A stretch of DNA of 64,000 bases from Daphnia carinata (Eukaryota; Arthropoda; Branchiopoda; Diplostraca; Daphniidae). The position numbers and the translations under genes are program-made. The stretch lies in assembly GCF_022539665.2 (NCBI RefSeq), contig NC_081334.1, positions 4,030,001 to 4,094,000 on the forward strand, in the 5' to 3' direction. Below are positions 1-10,106 of the stretch, one piece after another. The notes beneath the pieces are model-generated. The model did no database searches. It saw only the letters and a program-made list of their open reading frames with translations, and was not told the origin of the DNA. Numbering within the stretch: the first letter of the stretch is position 1; each line of letters begins with the position of its first letter.

Positions 1-2452
1 AAAATCTGTCAGTATCATGGCTAGTACATCAGCAACAGGAAACCCTAAAGCAAAACATAATTAATGCCTATCAATTGCAACCAAGTAGTGTAACAAATTA
101 TCTATTTAACAAACCATTCGACAGCCAAATATGCTAACTTTGTTAATCACTAAAAATACTCATAGCAAAATACTTGGAAAAAAATTAAGAAAACTTGGTT
201 TTTCAAGACAAGTAAACAGGAAGCCCAGAGATAAACCACAATAAACATTACACAGCAAAACTGAAATAACTCTGAACAAACCGAACCATCAAGCACAATT
301 TGTTACATTTATACGAGAAGTTGCCTGCAATTACTATACCGAATTCACAGTAATGACATAATATACTGTGCCAATTTTCTGGATGTGTTCATCAAACTCA
401 CAGTTTAAATTCTACTAGAACCCTATCACATTAGGCTTTTACTGAACCCCTATACAGGTGCCTGAACAAAATGTAATTAATCAAATAGAAAACCTTGCAA
501 GGAACTACTTTGTTGAAACAGCATGCATTGCAATAAATTTCACCATTCTAATCTAAATAGTATGATTTTTAATTGTTTTTTATCATAATACTTTGCCCAA
601 AGTCATTGCGAGAAAGAAATCCAGTAGTTTGGGTCACATCCCAAATGCAATTTTATCACCCAGAACTATATACTGCGTAAATTTTACCCAAAGCAAATAC
701 CTTAACATTAAAAATGGCTGGATGCAACGTGGTACAACTGCAGAACATACGGTCCACGAGACGTACATGTAATACAAATTGTAAAAATGAATTCGTACTT
801 CATACAATGTAAATTTACCGATTTGCAGGTATAAAACTCATTCCATATTAAGATGGTTTGTTGTAAAACGTCCATGTTAGGTTCGTTCTTTTTTCTTCAA
901 GAAGAAACTTCCCGACATCATGGGCCCAAAATGTCAGAAACCTCATTCAAACTACAATCTCCTAACTATCCTCAGTCCTTTAGTACCGCGCATCATGTTC
1001 GTAGAGAGTACACCTGGTATACAACGGTTTTTCAGCGCCTCTTGTGGTGGTAGTTGTTATATTGTACAATGCAATCTGTTTACCGCATGGCCTACAATAA
1101 TCAAGGCCACACAACGCGCTATACCTCCTGCGCAACTTGGTCTCCGTCTCCTAGGCCAACCGTTTGGCTCTTGCATTGAGCCAAACAGTTGGCTTAAGCC
1201 AATGATTTTACGAAGCCCCTTCTAACCAAAGCGCTTTTTTTTCTTCCGCTAAATCGCTTACACACCGGCTTTGCCATTTAAATTTCGTCTGCTGGGGTGA
1301 CATTACACTTTTTTCCTATTGGCCAATTTTGGTCAAGTAGCCCCAGGCAATATCGACGGGCGGCAATAATGGACGACTTCAAGGTCGTAAATTTGAAACG
1401 CTACTTTAACCATTATCAGACGGAGACCAAGTTGCTTCTGCGCCTAAAACTACATTGCCAGAGGGGCGTACTACCCCCATAATTTACGCCCCGCGGTGTT
1501 GCCAAAAGGTTTTGCCGCCATTTTGACTAAATGTAATTTTCCAAAAAAAAAATATGCGCGGAAAATCTTAGAAATTTATTTTCTGGCAACGCCGGTATGT
1601 TAATGAAACGTCGAATCGTCTTGATGGGTTGTTTTTTGGCGCCCGTTCAGTAATTACTATTGTGTCACAGTGTTGTAATTGTTTTGTGTGGGGACTTGGT
1701 TTTGCTGCATTGCGTCGCAATATTTGCCATGCATGTACGTTTAAGTTGTATTATATTGGAGCCATTTTCTTTGATTTGTTCGTTTTCGGTCTGCGTTTTG
1801 TTGCAACACAACAGCAAGCATGGCGTCATGGCCAAGAAAACTAATTTCTTCTGCTGTTGCGTTTTGGCTTTCCACTCCTAGCCCCATGATAAATTTTCTT
1901 TCCCTTCTTAAAAACTAGCAGCGACGAATGACGCGCAAAAATATATTAAATAAATAGATAAGCACTTGCCCATTTTTCAATGGCAAGATGACTTCAAAAT
2001 TCTTTAGTATTTCATTTTCTATGGCCGTATGTCTGTACGTGCAGTGTCGTAGAGGTGGACTGGTGGTAAAGTGGAATGTAATCGGAAGTGCCAAAGTGTA
2101 AACAGAAACCCCATGCCTGATAGCGAGTTCATGACAAGAAAAAGAGTATCGTTTCAAATTTTAATTTCAATACTGTTTGACTTGCTTATTTAAATTTAAA
2201 AAAATGAATAATTAAGGAAATATACAATCTAGCAAAATATCGAGTATCGAAAACTGAAAACTATCGAATATTGCAGTAGACTACAACATTCGAAATTACC
2301 TATACCTATAAAATGCATTCTATATCATAACAGATAAATTCAGAATACCTAAAATTTAACGATGTACGTTTTAGATAATAGTATTTGAAAATATTTGAGT
2401 TATCTATCCTAGAAGTTAATTTGTCATCATAGGTTTAATTGCTTTGACTAAG
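1..2452. other. AT-rich stretch with no supported gene
   Basis: No open frame here has splice sites, family motifs or codon structure that I trust. The first 850 bases are very AT-rich and could be the 3' untranslated region or distant flank of a gene outside the window. The stretch 900-1560 is more GC-rich and holds a strong inverted repeat (listed separately). The end of the interval, 2200-2452, is the likely 3' untranslated region of the SMYD gene. Confidence 0.5.
1155..1193. repeat. Inverted repeat, 16-base arms with 7-base loop
   Basis: Left arm 1155-1170 and right arm 1178-1193 are reverse complements at 15 of 16 positions. The one mismatch becomes a G:U wobble if the minus strand is transcribed. 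Weak pairing continues about three bases outwards. The loop is seven bases. It could be a remnant of a small transposable element or a short RNA hairpin; it is shorter than a usual miRNA precursor. Confidence 0.7.
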
Positions 2453-4451
2453 TCATGATCCTTTTAAAATGTTTTCGAGAGCTAACCGTCGCCGCTCCAG
2501 GATATCCACCCAATGGATCTCATGACGTAGGATTCCTGAAGATGCTACCAGATAATCAGCTGCTTTTTTAACAAATTCCTGGTAAGCATTAAAATCATTG
2601 TTTCGTATAATTCTAGTAAAACTCTACAGAAAATTATTGATACTTTAAACTGAGCCGAATCACGTTCAAAGCTGCGGCTGGCTTTTTTCTCCATAGCAGA
2701 TTGCAATTCAAACAGCAAATGACCTCTTAACTGACTTAAGCCAGGATCGATGAAATCCGCCAATTTCAGAAGTTGATTGCAGTATTCCAACTTCTTCCCA
2801 ATCTGTTCTTCATTTAAATCTGAAAATTAAAGTAAACCATCAGTTGGAAGCCAAATGATATCAAAATCGGCCTAAAAGAAGCATTAGTGAAGCTTTGAAA
2901 TGGATTTTTAAATCATACTACTTCCGAGTTGCAAAGATCGACATGCAAAGCGACTCTTGATCCAGGCATGTAGTTGCTTGCTGCTGCTTGCGAACGGTTT
3001 AAATATTAAGCCAATAAACACGAATAGAAGAACGATCTAAATAAAAACCGTCGTAGAGAAGTTTTGATGCATTCCCATAAAGTTGAATGATGGCATATTT
3101 GGCCTCGATCACGTGACAGCTACCGGGATGAATAGCTCCGGAATACGTTGCAATAAAATTTTCCAGGAGTTCTGGACGGCTCCGTGCCATCTGAGCAATT
3201 TGTTTCAACTCTGCACGGACGGAGTCATGGAACCTTTTCACTTTTTCAATTTTTTGCACCAACCCGCATCCACTGCATTCCCAGTTTGCGAATTGATCCA
3301 GTGGATCATTGCTGACAATCATACCTCCACAGTTTGTGCATTTTAGGGCGCCCATTAATGTTCCTAATTCTCTTGGATCTGCGCATCGACTACATTGACA
3401 CCAAAAGTGCTTCGAGGATTTGAGATGCAGTCGCCGATCTATGGTGTTCCAAAAGATCTGCGTATAGGTTGCACTGATTTTTTCTCCTGCTCTTATATTT
3501 CTCGTGGCCAGTACTCTTATCTTGAAATCGAATGGATCAAAAACATGCCTTGTGTTAGGCACGCATTCGTGGTTCATCAATGATGCCGTTGGGTAAAGTC
3601 CTCGAAAACTGACGCGATCCTGAATCCGGATTTCGAAGCAATTAGTCTCCAAAATGCCGCAAACCCGCTGGATATGTTCGGAATCATACTGAGTGAGCTT
3701 CAGTCGCTGACGCAGGAAACTGGAAATGTTTTGTTCTACTAGTCGGTAGATGTCTGTTCCCTTGCGTTGTTCCATGTGGGAGACGAGCTTGTCCAGAACT
3801 TGCCGATTTTTAGCAGATAGCGACAGGCAACGTAGAGGGGTAATGCATTGATACACTTGATTATTGATGGTTCCCGTGCAGAGAAAATTGGCAACCAGTG
3901 CAGGTTCAATCATTCGACATTCGCTATTCCGGTGGAAGGCAGATTCCTCGCAAAGAGCCGAGCACATGGGCCAATTACAGCGTGAACATCTGTTGTAGAT
4001 AAAGGCATATGAACAAGATAAACAACAAAAGCTTTGAACACTTTACCTGTAGGTACCACTTATATGCTTGTAACAACCGAGACAAAGAGGCAAGGATTGA
4101 AGTTTAGGTCCAAGTACTAGCGGCGGTTCCTGTAGGATGATTTCCCCGGCTTTAATGGAACGCTTAGCAACCAAGTAACGACCTTCATGTTCTGATTCGT
4201 CGATCTAAATAATTAAATTAAATTTTTTCACTATCTCTTATAACGTTAAAAAAATGAAAACATAGTTTGAAATAGCCCGCGTGAAAACTTGGCAGTATGT
4301 CACAAACCTTGAACGGTGGAACACACAATGTCTTGTGAATTGCCCAGTCAGCTTTCTGATGATCTCGGGAGCAGTAATACACGGCACGGCACTTTGAGCA
4401 ACAATTAGTGGATGGAACTTGGCATTTGGCACAGGGGAAATGCTCGGCCAT
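2453..4451 (-). CDS. SET and MYND domain protein, SMYD family
   Basis: Likely lysine methyltransferase-fold protein of the SMYD family, resembling the arthropod SmydA group. Exons on the minus strand are 4451-4308, 4204-4047, 3989-3049, 2819-2644 and 2578-2453, giving 514 residues with phases agreeing at every junction. A MYND zinc finger lies at about residues 7-43 (CAKC, CSKC, YYCS, then H and C). A second cysteine set starts near 102 (CSRCNWPMC). The SET core has the NHECVPN motif near residue 240 and a YTQ segment after it, followed by post-SET cysteines (WCQCSRC) and an extra CTNCGG zinc pair. The C-terminal part is helical, as in the family. Whether it is catalytic is not certain, because several arthropod SMYD proteins are thought to be poor enzymes. 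Exact orthology cannot be set from sequence alone. Confidence 0.88.
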
Positions 4452-4740
4452 TCTTCAGACTCTTTGTATTTATCCGGCTGCTTTCAAAATATTCCTTCAA
4501 AATTTCTAGGAGACGTGAAATGAAGAGCTTCGCATCCGTTGCGGGACCAAAGGGTGATGACGCTGACCTCTTTCTGTGCAGTTGCTATATTGCGTCCGTG
4601 AGGCGTTGCTCTCCCAACACTTATTCTACGCCGGCACAAAAATAGATCCTGGTGATGTTGAAAGCGTTCTCTAAGTTCCACACCCTACGTGTTTCAAGTT
4701 TCAGATAGTAAAAAAAATTTTCTTTTCCTATTTTCATCGG

Positions 4741-4948
4741 TCACGACGTTTCCAAAACATCGACTACCTCTAAATACACTTCCTCTTGCGAAATCCTTTT
4801 TTCTTCCATTTTCTGGCATGCAGCTAATCTAACATTGACTCGTCTGAGAATTTGCATGCGATTTTCGTGATATCGCTGGAATAAGTGTAGGAATCTTGCC
4901 TGATGAATGACCGATGCAAATCCTATATGGACCCTTGGATTCATTTCC
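4741..4948 (-). CDS. Small unidentified protein, last exon
   Basis: An open frame runs from ATG at 4944 to a stop at 4741 (67 residues). It sits just after a good acceptor (polypyrimidine tract then AG at about 4950), so it is probably the last or only coding exon of a small gene with an upstream exon near 5000-5120. The peptide is basic and helical with several Arg-Arg and Gln-Lys pairs, then an acidic end (EEVYLEVVDVLETS). It has no signal peptide and I do not recognise the family. It lies about 290 bases upstream of the SMYD start on the same strand. Confidence 0.4.
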
Positions 4949-5401
4949 TGTTAAAATAAAAATAAGCTATAAAAATAAATGAACGTTTAAAACTAGTGCT
5001 ATTAGCTAAATTAAATCAATTCTCGAAACTTCGAACGCCGTCAGCTAAGGTTTAAAATCAGCGCGAGGAGACTTTAACACAAAAAGGTATTTTTAGCGTC
5101 AGTCATTGTCAATTTTCTTTAATGCTCTAGCAACCCATAAATAGTCCAACTTGCCCTTTATGCAGAATAAAGATATACAAGTAGTACAACGGAAAATGGA
5201 TTCAAAGCTATAGATTAAAATGGTTACTTTACGCAACACTATCTGCTCTATGTCGCCTATCTCAGATATCATCCGTTATCAGCGAAAATCGTTCTTACCT
5301 ATGCCAGGCTGTCCGAGTTTCCTTCCGCTGTTTCTTTTTTGTCTTTTTTATTTTCTTGTTTTCTTTGTTTTCAGTCTGGAACATAACGGTTTTTCATCAG
5401 C

Positions 5402-6450
5402 ATGACGTTTTACTTTTTAATTCAATTTTGCTGCTTTGTCTCCATCGCCTACGCTCAAATAACACAAGGTAAACATCAGACATTCAAGTTTTTCAATCCA
5501 ATAAGATAATGATATTCATTCTTTCCTTTAAAAAAAAAAACCAAATTGGTCAACGTAAAAGTAATTGAACTTCCGGAAAATGTCAATAAGACAACCTGCA
5601 TACCTCTAAAAAATTTGAGAGACTCAATGGTGCAACGTGGACTGGGAGAAGCTAGGAAAATACGAAAGGCGGGTTAAAAATTCAAATCGTTTGACCAATA
5701 ATCCATTCGAGTAATTATACCATGTTTTCTAATTTAGGTTCAGCTATATTTTATCGGAAGTGGTATCCAAAAACGATATACTACTTAAGAAAATTTGCGA
5801 AAAACTTAATGTGATCTCTAGGTAATGTCGACGTGTCAGTTGCTATTGCAATTCGATTTCTGGATGAAGGTTTGACGAGACCTATTCTGCACAAGTGCGG
5901 AGAATATCAAGGTACCGCCAATGACGTTATGGTCACAATCAGCTGCATAGGAGAAAGCGAAAATGCAGATCTCGAGGGCTATACTGGTTACGCCGTCTAC
6001 GCACGCTTTCACGGGGATATTTCTAATCAAACAGTAGCGATCTGCCAAATGGACATTGTCCTTCACGATAGTAATATTTAGCTAAACACAGTTGGTTGTA
6101 ATTGTCAAAATAATCCTAACCCCTTGTTTTAGAATATGCACAAGAGAAAAATCAAAAAATGAAATCCCTAGTGATTTTAGCCAGTGTGGCTTGTGGGCTT
6201 ATTGTCGGGGCTGCTATTGGGGTTATTATCTGGTACAGCAGAACGAAAAAGTAAGTTTCGTGCAATAATACTGAACAAATTACAGTTGAATCATTTTAAT
6301 GAATATTCTAGGACACGGCGGGAAGAAGATGAGCTTCCTTCAGGGGTCCAGTATTGGGAGGAGGATGTTCCGAAAGAGGAGGTGAGAAACAGTAAACGAC
6401 AACGGTCAACGGTTGACAACGATTACGAGGATGAAGTTTTTTTAAGATGA
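5402..6450 (+). CDS. Single-pass membrane protein, unidentified; middle exons unresolved
   Basis: The first exon, 5402-5468, encodes a clear signal peptide (MTFYFLIQFCCFVSIAYAQ). The 3' part is well supported: 5822-6070 encodes an ectodomain with four cysteines, 6133-6250 encodes a transmembrane helix (about 20 hydrophobic residues after KSLV), and 6312-6450 encodes a short charged cytoplasmic tail ending in VFLR. A mini-exon at 5738-5762 keeps the frame. A further candidate exon around 5549-5680 is open but lacks a normal AG acceptor and GT donor, so the join from exon 1 is uncertain. The topology suggests a type I surface protein. I do not recognise the family. Confidence 0.45.
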
Positions 6451-7415
6451 CTTGTTGTGTGAGGCAAGAAACTGAATTCAAGACATGAATTCTCTTTCTG
6501 TTTGTTGTAAATGTTTAGGTCTCGTTAGATCATTCTGAATTTTCCTTTAGTTCTATTACTTTTAATAACATTAATTGTTTGCTATACCCTTGTTTACAAC
6601 TTGCTACCTTGCTTGTTGCTTATTCAATATTTTCAAGCAACAAGCATTTTGCTAAGTTGTTGTTAACACAATTCCAAAGTCACAAAAAAAAATACAAGGT
6701 ACATCTCAAATATTTTCAAAACTTTCAGAAAATACTTTAAAAATACTTTAAAATATAGATATCAGTATGCTTACTCATGGTTGCTTTAAGCATTTGACTT
6801 CCAAGATGGCAGGGTTACAATGATCTTGTGAATCCTCTGAAGATGACATTGCAAAATACATAATGCTCACACGAGTTGCAATACGAATCAAAAGTTATAT
6901 CCTCCAGAATACTATTACAACTTACTTTTCCTTACAACAAAAAACCAGTCAACTTTCATCATTACGTTTTATCCATGTTCGCTAATCAACTACACCAACT
7001 TTGAAGGAAAAATGTGATTTCGTACAGAATCTCGACGTTGCCAAAACTAACAAAATAAAGTTATGGCGCTGACGTTGCCATTCTCCATGTCTTTCAATCA
7101 TGGCCTGGTGTACTATGCCATGATTGTAGCTTTCTATTATAGATCGATATAGATCATTTTAAATATTATTATTACGGAAGGCTATGCTTTCATATTTCAA
7201 TATCAATATGATTTGAATTAGCTCATCCTACTGGTGAAAACATGAAACCGCAAAGGCAAATGAATTAAAATTTCGTAAAAGGAAATGCATGTACTTAGGG
7301 GATGCCATTTGAAACATTCTTTCATTCACTGAAATACGAGATGAGCACAGAAAATGCGTGATCGTGAGTTTTCCGCATTTCCTCTTTTTTGCATTTACCA
7401 TAAAAGTAAAAGGGA
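6451..7415. other. Intergenic region between convergent genes
   Basis: This AT-rich stretch lies between the ends of the membrane-protein gene and CWF19L1. No coding signal is visible. A perfect 10-base inverted repeat (arms 7095-7104 and 7117-7126, spacer 12) is the only structure I noticed. Confidence 0.5.
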
Positions 7416-9704
7416 TTACAAAGTAAAATCAAAGGGTTGAAACAGCTGTCGAAAACGTGCTGTTTCTTTAACCTCCTGATCTTTTGAGGATGGGCAATTT
7501 TTCCAATCTACCCGATCGACACAGTTGAGTAAATCATTGTTTGCAAGTACTTCACGACCGAATTGCAAAGGAAATCGGCCTTGTATGTAGCAGACAAAAC
7601 GCTCTTTCTTCGGTAGCTCCAGGAAGAAGTACGGTTTGCCAGCAGGTACAACCTGGCGAAGTTCTGCGTGAGGCGGTAGCTCGTCCAAATTGATAGACTG
7701 CATTGCAGCCATTTCAACAAAAACTTCTTTAACGAGATCTTCTTTTTCACTCGGTACGGCAATGCATTGGATTTGCAAATGAGGAGATTTGAAGCTTCTT
7801 TCGAAGAAGACCACGCTTTTACCCTTCGCTTTTAAAGCTTTCTGGATGGCCACTTTAAATGTACAGAAGTGGTTAAGGATTATCTTTAAACGAATTAAAC
7901 ATATTTAAAGCTAATAAAATAATGTAAAAAAGGATATTTTTCGACTTCTTCGAGGACTTCTTCTGGCAATTCTATAATGCTTTGATAATGCCCAATCGGT
8001 AAAATTAGAACGTGTTCAGGTACCAACGGACCCTTAGGCATAGCTACGTAGCACTAGAACAGAATAAAAGGAGAAAGATACCTTATTACTATTAATCGTA
8101 TCGGTAGACAGACAACATTCTACTCACATGTTCGCCCACACTGATCACCAGATGTTTTTCTACTTCGGGGCTTGACAAGCAAAACCAGCAAGGACCTTGA
8201 CAAAAAAAAGCTGATAAGTAAAGGAAATCTACGTTTTGTATGCATTATAAGTTTTACCCATTGGTTTAGGCGGTGGTCGTGGAGGCCGACCTTGATTGTT
8301 TTGTCTGCGTTTGTTACCCCTGGTATTTCCAGACATGACATCGGCACTGACATCATAGAAATATTGATTTCCTAGCGCTTCCTGTTGGTAGGGTTCTACC
8401 AATAAGTTAAAATACATTGGGAAAATTGTGTTGCTTCTCCAGTTTGACTTGCCTTTCGAGTCTCCGCTTCTTCCTCTTCCAGCGTGTTAAGGTATGGACA
8501 AGGGGTTGTATTGGCCGGTTGTTCATTAAGTTTTAATGCTGACATTTTAGCCATTGGGGCTATATTAAATGCATAGATCCATTTGAGCTTCTTTACATTG
8601 CCGACTTTGCCCAATGCAATAAATCGAGTAACATGTAGAGTCTTTTCTTGCAAAACTTCGTGGTTTCTAGATTCACAACCAACTTAGTGATTTTTCTATG
8701 CGCAGTAAATTGACAAGGTTCTTATACCTATAGGGTAACCGTTCGTAATGTACTCCTTCCATTCCTGCAAAGTGGTACCTAGGTTTAATCTTTTGCGTCA
8801 ATCGTGAAATTAAAGAAGATCCGAACTTTTCACTATTCCCGCAATCCTAAGAAACAGATAATCACAATGGTTTGTGTTGGAACATAAAAGGGAGATTCCA
8901 TACCAATGGGGCTGCCAAATTTTCAACACCTTTCGGCCACTGTGATGTGAGCAATATGTCTACCCCCGCAGAGCTGTTCCCAACTTGAACTTCAATTGAT
9001 TTAATGGCCTCCATTGTAAAACCATTTTCAGTTGGCGTAGTGAGAAGTTTCTCTTTGCCGCTAACATACACCATCTTTAGGCCACTACTTCCAGTGAACA
9101 CACCATGATCACCTATACACATAAATGCTGAAACCAACTCTGTGGAAGGTGCAAATAAAGATCTGACCTAAGTAAGTTAAATTTGTGCAAACTTCACATC
9201 CCTTCAAATCTTGAAGATAGCGACAATGTTCTTGTTTAGAAGGTCCCAAAATAAATGTTGGAATGGGAACTAAAACAACAAAAAACTATTTTAAAAAACA
9301 TATATATAACTCATTATACTTGCCATATAATACAAAGTGAATACATACCCTGCTTCTCTGCTATTTTATATGATTCTAGTTGAGTGTCTGCAGCAGGATC
9401 ACTGCTAAAAAAGTCACCTACACATAGCTTAATTGACCAAAGTTGTGATTTACTGAATTGCAAATAACACAAATAAAAATAAATTTTTTCGTGGATCAGA
9501 ATTTTGCAGTCTTACCAGCATGTCAAACGGGCCTGATTTTTTATTAATTGTTCGGACTCGATTGAACAAGACATCGTATTGCCCCTCTACGTCACCCGCT
9601 ACAAGGCTAAGCAAATACAAAATGTAAAAAAAGATTACAGCAGCGGAAAAATAAGTAACAAAAAAATATGGTAACAAATATTACATTTTCAAATTTTCAG
9701 CCAT
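7416..9704 (-). CDS. CWF19L1: CWF19-like protein 1
   Basis: Homologue of CWF19L1, a nuclear protein linked to spliceosomes and to debranching-enzyme relatives. Eleven exons: 9704-9685, 9606-9516, 9427-9349, 9269-9168, 9112-8904, 8846-8728, 8666-8453, 8381-8258, 8195-8128, 8053-7938 and 7860-7416, giving 528 residues against roughly 540 in vertebrates. The N-terminal half has the metallophosphatase-like fold start (VAGDVEGQY, then CVGDFF). The CwfJ C1 domain begins at [15 protein letters not shown] and contains [12 protein letters not shown]. The C2 domain ends with [10 protein letters not shown] and the C-terminal PFDFTL. Intron 7 is GC-AG and intron 10 is a U12-type AT-AC intron; both are needed to keep the conserved frame. 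The start lies about 400 bases from that of the divergent SLC37A4 gene, suggesting a shared promoter. Confidence 0.93.
7861..7937 (-). other. U12-type AT-AC intron (CWF19L1 intron 10)
   Basis: Read on the minus strand, the intron opens with ATATCCTT, the strict U12 donor. It holds TCCTTAAC, the U12 branch-site consensus, with the branch adenosine about 12 bases before the 3' end, and it ends in AC. Length is 77 nt. Splicing here gives Glu-Val-Glu-Lys joined to Phe-Lys-Val-Ala, which restores the CwfJ alignment. No GT-AG solution keeps the frame. Confidence 0.88.
8382..8452 (-). other. GC-AG intron (CWF19L1 intron 7)
   Basis: The donor is AAAG/GCAAGT, the standard strong form of a GC donor, and the acceptor is CCAACAG/GAAGC. 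The intron is 71 nt and phase 0. Reading through leads to a stop codon within 57 bases, and no nearby GT donor restores the frame. Confidence 0.8.
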
Positions 9705-10106
9705 TTTGCTGAGAAACAGCAGACAGTTTTTCAGCACACGAATGTTGCCAGGTCGGAAGTTTAACGGTTCTGAATTGAGTAAAAAATTTAAAACCTTGTT
9801 TTAAATTAAAAAGCATCGCGAAGTCAAATAATAAAATTCATTTAATATATTAAGAAGAAAACTTATATCCTACGTTACAAAATAAGAAATTTACAGCCAA
9901 CATGTGAAAAGTGAAACTACTTTTCTGAATTGCTAAGACGTGACCAGCTTGGATTCGTATTCATAACAGGTTGTTGTTGTTGTTTACCATTTGCCGTCAA
10001 GGTCATGTTACCATCTAGCTCGTCAGATCAGTTTGTTTTCCTTCCTGGTGTTGTAGTATCAGTTGGTCAGTTACTACCCGAAAGTCAATGAGGATTCAGT
10101 ATCAAA
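9705..10106. promoter_or_regulatory. Likely bidirectional promoter region, CWF19L1/SLC37A4
   Basis: About 400 bases separate the two divergent start codons. No TATA box is obvious at either side. The region must hold both 5' untranslated regions and both core promoters, which is inferred from spacing only. Confidence 0.45.

Noticed and set aside
1629-1881. Overlapping Cys/Phe-rich open frames
   Set aside because: No splice partners, no motif, and the two frames overlap; typical of chance frames in T/G-rich DNA.
5761-5821. Possible U12 intron opening with GTATCC
   Set aside because: The donor continues GTATCCAAA rather than CCTTT and no TCCTTAAC branch site is present, so it is treated as an ordinary short intron.
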